From the NCBI RefSeq assembly GCF_000003815.2, contig NC_049993.1:9977050-10041049 (forward strand): 64,000 nt of DNA, in the 5' to 3' direction. The position numbers and the translations under genes are program-made. Below the pieces are notes generated by a model. That model was not told where the DNA came from, ran no database searches, and saw only the letters and a list, made by a program, of their open reading frames with translations. This document shows, piece after piece, positions 57,301 to 64,000 of this stretch (positions within the stretch are counted from its first letter, which is position 1; every line of letters starts with the position of its first letter). The stretch is from Branchiostoma floridae (lineage: Eukaryota; Chordata; Leptocardii; Amphioxiformes; Branchiostomatidae).

Positions 57301-60300
57301 CCGGGCATTTCACAGCTGCAATACAATCCACATGGTTAAAACTATGGCTGGATTCTTTGGAATAGGATTGAACAAGGCTGTGTATATTCGAGCTCACTGA
57401 CCAACATTGAATATAGACGGGGGTGGGGGGGGGGGTGGTGACATAGGATATCTGGCACCTACGACAGGATATCTTTTGTCAGTCCCAGCTCTTTCCCTGT
57501 TGGTTACATAACGCATAATTAGCTCCATTATGTAGTTAACCAACACATACGGCCTTTTGTGCTACACTCCAATTTCCGAGTTATAAAGACAAGTTATCTA
57601 GACAAGTCAATCAGACAAGTTTCTTATCTTATGGTTGGTTTAACGTTATGATGATGACAAATTTGAATTTGTTGCCTTTCTTACTTGTAAACGTAGGCAG
57701 ACTTGCCAAAGCCGAACACTAGGAAGTAGGATGCACATTATGTACCTAAACAAGGCGTTGTCCCAGGATTGTTTGTGTTGAAAGGAATGCTCCAGTTCCC
57801 GCCATGTCCACAGGAGTACTCGGCATAGATCAGCCTGTCGTAACCAGGGTCACAGTGGAGCACACAGACGACTTCGTATTCCGGCTCTGTGCTGTCTGGT
57901 GATTGGCAGGCGTCAGCTGCGGAGGATGTTAGGATAGAACACGAGAAGAAGCCGTTCTCCGGTTCAGCGACCTGTGCGGGTGCGGCAGTGAGAGCAAAGG
58001 CACTTATGTATATGCAGGTGGAGTGTACAAACCGCAAGATGGCTAGTGTGTGCGGGTGTGCATGTGTGTGCGTGATCATACTGACCGGAAAATCCGGACA
58101 GGAGGTCCGTTCACAGTGTCTCCCGTCCCCGACCGTCCCGACCCGGCAGCGGCAGCTGAAGGCCTGGTGACCCGACAAGCTGCAGACCCCGTGCTCAGCG
58201 TGGCAGTCGTGCAGCCCGAGATGGCAGTAGTCAGACGGGACACATCTGCATAACGGTTTAGAAACGATTTTTTTACATGTTCATACATTGACAACGTATA
58301 CGTTTTCGACGTACAATTAACGGTAACAAGTATAACGTTATAGCTTTACGTTTCAAAGCTAAACAGACATCAATTTTACATTTAGTCTGACTAGATTTAC
58401 ACCTAAGATCCAACTGATTTGTTAGAATCCATAATAGCAAAAACGGAAATAAAAAAAAATGCCGTACCAGTACCGATCTTTGTTGACCACCCGAATGGAT
58501 TGGACCCGAAAACGCAATGATATTTCAACGACGTGTCACGAATAGTTATGCAGGAACTACGTTATAGGAGACATATTGATTAAGAATCAAATATGATCAC
58601 CATGAATATCGTTGAAGAGTTTCATCAGTCACGTATGTTTAAGTTACGATCAATTTTCTTCGAACAATGACTGTTTATTAAAGGTAGAGAACGTACCTCC
58701 AAATTTTCGATGTCTGTCAGTACATCTTGGACGCGGAGAATGGTCTAGTCTCGATCTCGTGAGAGAATACGAGACTAGACTAGGCTTGCATAGATCATCT
58801 GCCCCCTCCCCCCGCCCTCTTCTCCGAAAATTGATAGTAAGATCACCATGAAAATGTGAAAATATTTCTTGTTTACCTCGGCTTCTTGTTCCATTGTCCA
58901 CTTGCCATGCACCTGAAGTTGTAGAGACTGTGTAGCACATGGCCACTCTCGTCGGCAACTTTGTATCCCGGCTCACACGTCAGGCGGCAGGAGTCCTGGT
59001 ATCTGGTCCCGCTGCACGTCAAGCCGCCATTAGCCGGACTCTGTGTGTTATGAAATATGGCTGCTGTTGTTTTGCGGGACTTAATACTTTGATAATAATA
59101 AATGCTGCAATTTTTTTTTAAATTTCTGAGGCTACTTTATATGTTATCGAAGGTGAAGTCCGAATACAATGCTAAACTTCCTTCCTACACAGAGTTGTAC
59201 GCTGATCAAATTTTAACCCTTGTGCTTTTGAGGCCTGCGCCAACTTTGATGTCCTATAACGCTAACCAAATTCAGTGAGTTTTCCTAAAATATTGTTGGA
59301 AACAATTTCACGAAGTTTGACAAATTTTCCATTTTTCCGTTTGTTGACAGTTTTGCTATAAAAATCGCTTATTTCGGTTCTAACAATGCATTTTTGGCGT
59401 TTATTTGATAATTATATATGCATAAATTATGCTAGTTTGATGACGTCATCAGCCCCAAATTCAAGATGGCGGACCGTATGGCCAGATCAAGAAAATCTTG
59501 CTTATTATCCCTTAGAATTTGTAAATACGTGGTATTTTTAATCAAAAACATCCAAATAAATGTATTTAGTCTATTTTCATTGTATTTAGTGATTATTTGT
59601 TGCAAAAAAAGTATTTTTGAAAATCCAAGATGGTGGATATAATATGGCGGAGCCTTACTGGTAACTTAGATGTGCATGACGTCATTGTATGACGTCATTT
59701 TGACGTCATTGATATTGCTATTGGCAACACAAGTCGTAATAAACATTATTATTGTGTTATCTGCACTTGCTGGTACATTTTTGGAACAAAACGTGAAGTT
59801 TTCTGAGAATACCCTTTTTTTATGGGTCCGGCCAATACAATCAAATTGACGACGTCATAATTACGTCATATTACGTCAACGTAACGTCAAACGTTTTATG
59901 CTTGTCAGATATTATGTCTATATCAATTCCTTAAAAATTTGGTGGCCACACAACACGTCGTTCAAGAGTTATAGGACTTAGAAGTGGAGGGCCTCAAAAG
60001 CCGGTCTGAATCTTAAAAGACCACTGTCGCCTTCTTCAGGATCAATACTGAACAATCACTCCAGACTCGTAGACTCGCGAGAGTTACGGACACGTGATCT
60101 TGTTAACAAGTGATCTTGCTGATATGTGACGTCAACAATTGATCAAACGTGCCAGGAGGATCACGCGTTGCAATGATCAAGCGTCGTTTACTCTCGCAAG
60201 TTAACGTTCCGATTGGTCATCAGTATTGATCCTGAACAAGGCGACAGTGGTCGCTAACGTTAAAAATTTGATCCATGTATACCTTTGCGTTGGAAGAAAG

Positions 60301-63300
60301 TTAAGCATTATACTACGATTACTACCAACAAAGATAAGTTTCAACGATAATGTGAATTCTGAATGATTATAGTCAATGATGTTGTATCTGGCTCCTTATG
60401 CCTGAGCTTGGATGAACTTTAAGTTACGTACAGAAATATTGCCACAGTCCTTCTTTTTGCAGAACAGATCCGGACCCCCAACAACTGGCTGGAGCGCTAG
60501 AAGTCATAAAGGAATATCATTAGCAGAGCTAGATAACGTCGACCATATACAATAATAACCCAGCAGTCAGGTCTACCACAGGCGATTTATACACATTGGT
60601 TTCATCATCATCATCGGTAGGCTAAAGTCGATCACAAGCTTCATCCGCGACTAGTGTTACAAAATGTACTTGAGTAGAAAAGTTGTCTGGAAATGTAACA
60701 GTATGCCCTACCTCCCGCCTGTAGGCTCCAGTTGCCGGTACTGTGACACGTCACGTTCTGGAGGTTCGTTCCCTCGTACCCGTCCGCACAGGTGACTCGC
60801 AGGTGTTCCCGTAGGTGTGTCCGCTGGCGCACTGGATGGCGGTGTGTGGGAACTCCGGAGGGGCTCCGCAACTCACTGTTGAAAATGGTTAAATGCCGCC
60901 TTACTCTTAGTAACTTAAAGAAGTACTGTCACTTAAAGCCTTTAACAATGCCATACTATGCTACACAATTTTTTTCTCATTTAAGCCATGTTGAATTGAT
61001 TGTATGGATGACATCGGCTCGGAGACCCCCAAGGTTGGCAAAAAAGTTGCCTTTATTATGAAATCTAAGTGGTTAGAGAGGTTGAACAAATATCAGAACA
61101 TACAGAGTATGCCCTACCGAACAATAAATTCGTAATTCCTTGACGTTGACATTCTAGTTTACGTTTTTCTTTTTGCAAACCTAAGGCATGTGTGTACTCA
61201 TTTCGCAGCTGCCTCTTACGATTTACAGTACGGTTGAAAAGTTGTTTTTTTGTTTTGGAACGGCTGAAAATTGATGTGCGCGCGGGTGCCATCCATATAA
61301 TCAAATCTGAACATGACCTTAGACTAGGAAAATGCTATGTTATACGAAGTAAGGGGCTTGCGGGGAGAACAACATACAAACCAGAAGGAACATTCTTTTG
61401 TGAAATTATAATGTAGCATAACAATATAGCATCTTTATAATAATGTATGTCATATCACCTGGAATGCACACCGGTTCCCCACTCCATGCAGCCTGGGCTA
61501 TGACTCTGTGAACCTGGCAGGTGAAGTCATCTTGACCCAGCCGTTCGTAACCGTCATGACAGGTGAGATGGCACGTCTCACCGTACGTCTTACCTGTACA
61601 GGTGACGTCACCATGTGCGGGGACCTGTAGATGGAGGAAATGTATAAATTGCCTTTAAACTGCTTGAATTTAACTTTATGTATAGCAAAAGGCTAGCTTT
61701 ATAGCTAGTGAAGCAACTCAAGTGAAGTCCTTACGACAAATTAAGGCATGTTTTAATTCAAACGCAAAAACCAAAGTAGGAAGAATATCTTAGCTACTAG
61801 TAAAAGACCATTCGAGTACGCGTTGGCGATACCAGCTGATAGAAGGATGCATGAAATTCATGTACTTACCGAAATATTTCCACAGTCAGCGATGACACAA
61901 GCCAGAGTTTGAGGGATAACGGCGTCTGTCAAAAGGAAAGGCTTGTCACTGTACATTGCTTACATCCGAAAGTGAGGCGTCAAAATCATCATTGAAATGC
62001 TTAAAAAGTACAGACATAATCTTAATTCATAATCGTATATCTTGGGGGACTATCTTAGTGCAAAAAGAAGAAAAAAGAAAACTGAAAAATAAAATCATCT
62101 CCCAAACCTGCTGATACAGCATTTTCCATCTCTGCTGCGTTCCCTGTGCGAACGGCGGTCCAGTTTCCGGTCCAGCTGCAGCCCAAAATGTCGTCTGTTT
62201 CCGGTAGATACCCCACGTCACAGATGACGTCACAGTGGTCTGAGAACACGTGACCCTGGCACAGGTACGAGCCTTGTGGGGGGCCCTCAGGCAAGCTGCA
62301 GTTTACTACGTAGTGGAAAACCATACAATTTTAATAGAAAAGTAGAATTGGAGGGGATTATCTATGCCGAAGTAGAAGGGTGGAATTGTTAGAAACATTT
62401 TGTTGTTCAAATTTGTCAAACAGTTTATAAGTGGTGCAAAGCACGTGATTTGTCACTTTCTAGCAGATCAGAGTGGTAGAAAATGTCTATTGGTTATGAG
62501 CCAACTTATAATATTGACATAAAAAACACAAAAAAGCCCTACCTGGGTCGCACAGTGCGGGTTTGTCCCATTGTCCTGAAGCCGTGCACGTCAGTACAGG
62601 GTGCCGGGGCAGGTAGCCTCGCTCACAGACCACTCTGGTTTCTGACTTGTACGTGGTTGTGCTGCTATTGACTCGACCATGAGCAAAATTCTTCGAATAG
62701 GAGAAATTTTTTGTCAGTCGTCTTTTCTTCGACTCTATGTAAGTCTTGGTTTACTGAGACTTCTTTTACAACTTTTCCGTTATACATATCAAGTTAGCCA
62801 CTGTTGTGTTGATAAAACAGATCAATTGATTAAGATACAGCCTTGAAGTTTAATACCTCTCAATCACATAGTACTAGTGCTACTTTTGACTGTCTGTTTA
62901 TTACGGTTAGATAAGAGATTAAATCAAGTACCTCAAATGTTCCTCCACAATCCACGGTTCTGCACACCGGATGTCTGGTCGCACCAAATGTCTCTGCAAA
63001 CAGGCAGAAAGAAACTGTTTAACTACTCAAATGTCTACAAGCTGTATTATCTAGCAAAAACGTTCAACTTTGACGTTTTTAGGCGGTTTGGGGCAACATT
63101 AAGAAAACAGTACAAAATAGAAAGCCCGACAAAAATGTCAAACAACAGCTATCCGGTGCTGAACCTCTGCTTTGAGAATATACAAGATGTGCGTTAGGCA
63201 AGATTAACTATTGGCGCATAAAATTTAAAGAAATGTCACAAAACGTTGATGGTATGGCAGATATTCACTCAACATGTAATTGTATACAAGAAACAAACTT

Positions 63301-64000
63301 GTTTAACAGAGGGATATGCAACATTGCACAATGAAGACACTAATGAAAACGAAAAGAAGGTAAAATCGCAAAGTTATAAAACAACTTATCGACAAAAAAG
63401 CCGATTTTCGCAATTGTGGTAGCATTGCGCCCCAAGCGGAATTGTGTGGAATTTCACCACCCTTCCCAGACTGCACTGCGGCTCCGGGTGGTGGAGAAGA
63501 CCTCTCGCTGACAAAATAACACTACAAAATTGACAAATTCATATTGTCTTAAAACATGGCTTTAGTCCTCATACCTAGACGAGACAGAACGTCCAGGAAG
63601 TCTAGGTTGGTGAGGATGTCCTCTATGTTTGGACCGACCCAGATCAACAACTGCCGCATCATGTCAAAATCGATGATATTGTTCTCCGAGATAATGTCTA
63701 AATATGTATCCACGATAGGAAGGTTAGGGACGTAGTCAAGCTTCACTAGAATGTTAAAAGCCACGTCCGCGTAAATTTCGTCGGAGATATCGAGGATGTC
63801 GAACACACGAGGGTTGGTGTTCGGCATCGTGTCGGCAGCCCGACCGACGCCGACGAGTGTCGACACGACTTTGGGCTGGATCGGCGCCCATTGGCCGCGG
63901 TTGCAGAACAGCAGGCCTGCGTCATCGGTCTGGTATCCCGTGTCACACTTGGCGATGCACATGCGCACATGGGTGTTGTGGTAGGCGATGTTGGTGCATC
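54366..64000 (-). CDS. Secreted sushi/EGF/VWA-domain protein, 3' 16 exons (partial)
   Basis: Exons in transcript order: (64000)-63575, 62993-62932, 62690-62543, 62305-62108, 61925-61870, 61624-61459, 60875-60712, 60496-60432, 59040-58877, 58245-58086, 57971-57746, 57315-57127, 56591-56385, 56077-55921, 55225-55075 and 54593-54366 (TAG). Phases fit throughout except for one base in exon 60875-60712. About 920 codons are visible. Order: a sushi (CCP) domain, an unrecognised helical stretch, five to six CCPs, an EGF-like module (58245-58086), a Cys-rich module, two typical CCPs (VKCPDLSSPLNG, VRCPTLSSPMNG) and a C-terminal VWA domain. Its MIDAS looks complete: DGSGS, the T of GGTLTGAA, and the D of VVTDGS. 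It is probably an extracellular adhesion or complement-like protein. The 5' end and signal peptide are outside the window. Confidence 0.88.
54690..54830 (+). mobile_element. LINE reverse-transcriptase fragment
   Basis: A plus-strand frame reads NTGVPQGIILGPLLFLTYMN, the conserved RT block just before the catalytic site, then breaks by a frameshift. It lies in the last intron of the VWA gene, antisense to it. Confidence 0.75.
55285..55440. repeat. Dispersed repeat shared with 20110-20290
   Basis: Both copies share TTTGTC.CCGGGT, TTTATAAAAA..CGGGGCC and AAATATA.CC.G blocks in order. Short, non-coding, in a VWA-gene intron. Confidence 0.45.
59217..60012. mobile_element. Possible TTAA-flanked piggyBac-like element
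   Basis: Lies between TTAA at 59213-59216 and TTAA at 60013-60016, with near-terminal GCTTTTGAGGCC and its inverse GGCCTCAAAAGC. The interior shares TGATGACGTCATCAG and CAAGATGGCGG-type blocks with the element at 25502-26463, and is full of TGACGTCA motifs. The outermost bases do not match well, so the boundaries are uncertain. Confidence 0.5.
60019..60252. mobile_element. MITE with GACCACTGTCGCC inverted ends
   Basis: GACCACTGTCGCCTTCTTCA..GGATCAATACTGA at 60019 is mirrored by TCAGTATTGATCC...GGCGACAGTGGTC ending at 60252; the arms are about 33 bp. It lies directly beside the TTAA element, in the same intron. Confidence 0.85.

Overview
The window looks like nuclear DNA of a cephalochordate (amphioxus, probably Branchiostoma). 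The evidence is animal-type exons with GT/AG introns, a C2H2 zinc-finger gene of the amphioxus type, a two-exon CTLD lectin and a VWA/sushi gene, and very dense short transposon remnants (hAT-, piggyBac- and Mutator-like MITEs, tRNA-derived SINEs, CR1-like LINE pieces). This is an inference, since no species marker is present. All gene models were built by hand by matching splice sites and codon phase.

Left part (1-15.2 kb): a head-to-head pair. PAIP1 (minus strand, 5' four coding exons, 3' part outside the window) and BRIX1 (plus strand, complete, 11 coding exons, 390 aa) are separated by about 2.3 kb. That interval carries a duplicated CCAAT-box segment. One PAIP1 exon is bracketed by two minisatellites that have each amplified one of its splice sites.

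Middle (16.6-28.7 kb): three tandem copies of a small secreted-peptide gene that I do not recognise. They have an identical signal-peptide exon start, variable propeptides, a conserved basic helical exon and a conserved 3'UTR exon. Copy 1 has a visible TATA box and 5'UTR exon. Copy 2 has a 100-N assembly gap in its intron and a decoy first exon. Copy 3 has lost its splice donor. A TTAA-flanked piggyBac-like element lies between copies 2 and 3.

30.9-37.7 kb: a complete CYP2-clan cytochrome P450 (minus strand, 7 exons, 539 aa, CYP2U-like). 37.8-39.5 kb: a LINE reverse-transcriptase fragment split by a Mutator-like element with 9-bp target duplications. 39.6-40.4 kb: a seven-finger C2H2 protein (minus). 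43.2-50.2 kb: a type II membrane C-type lectin (minus, 6 exons). 54.4-64.0 kb: the 3' 16 exons of a large secreted sushi/EGF/VWA protein (minus, 5' end outside the window), with one apparent single-base frameshift.

The genes do not form a pathway. PAIP1 (translation initiation) and BRIX1 (60S ribosome assembly) are a plausible co-regulated protein-synthesis pair. The peptide family, lectin and sushi/VWA protein are plausible secreted or surface immune or adhesion genes.
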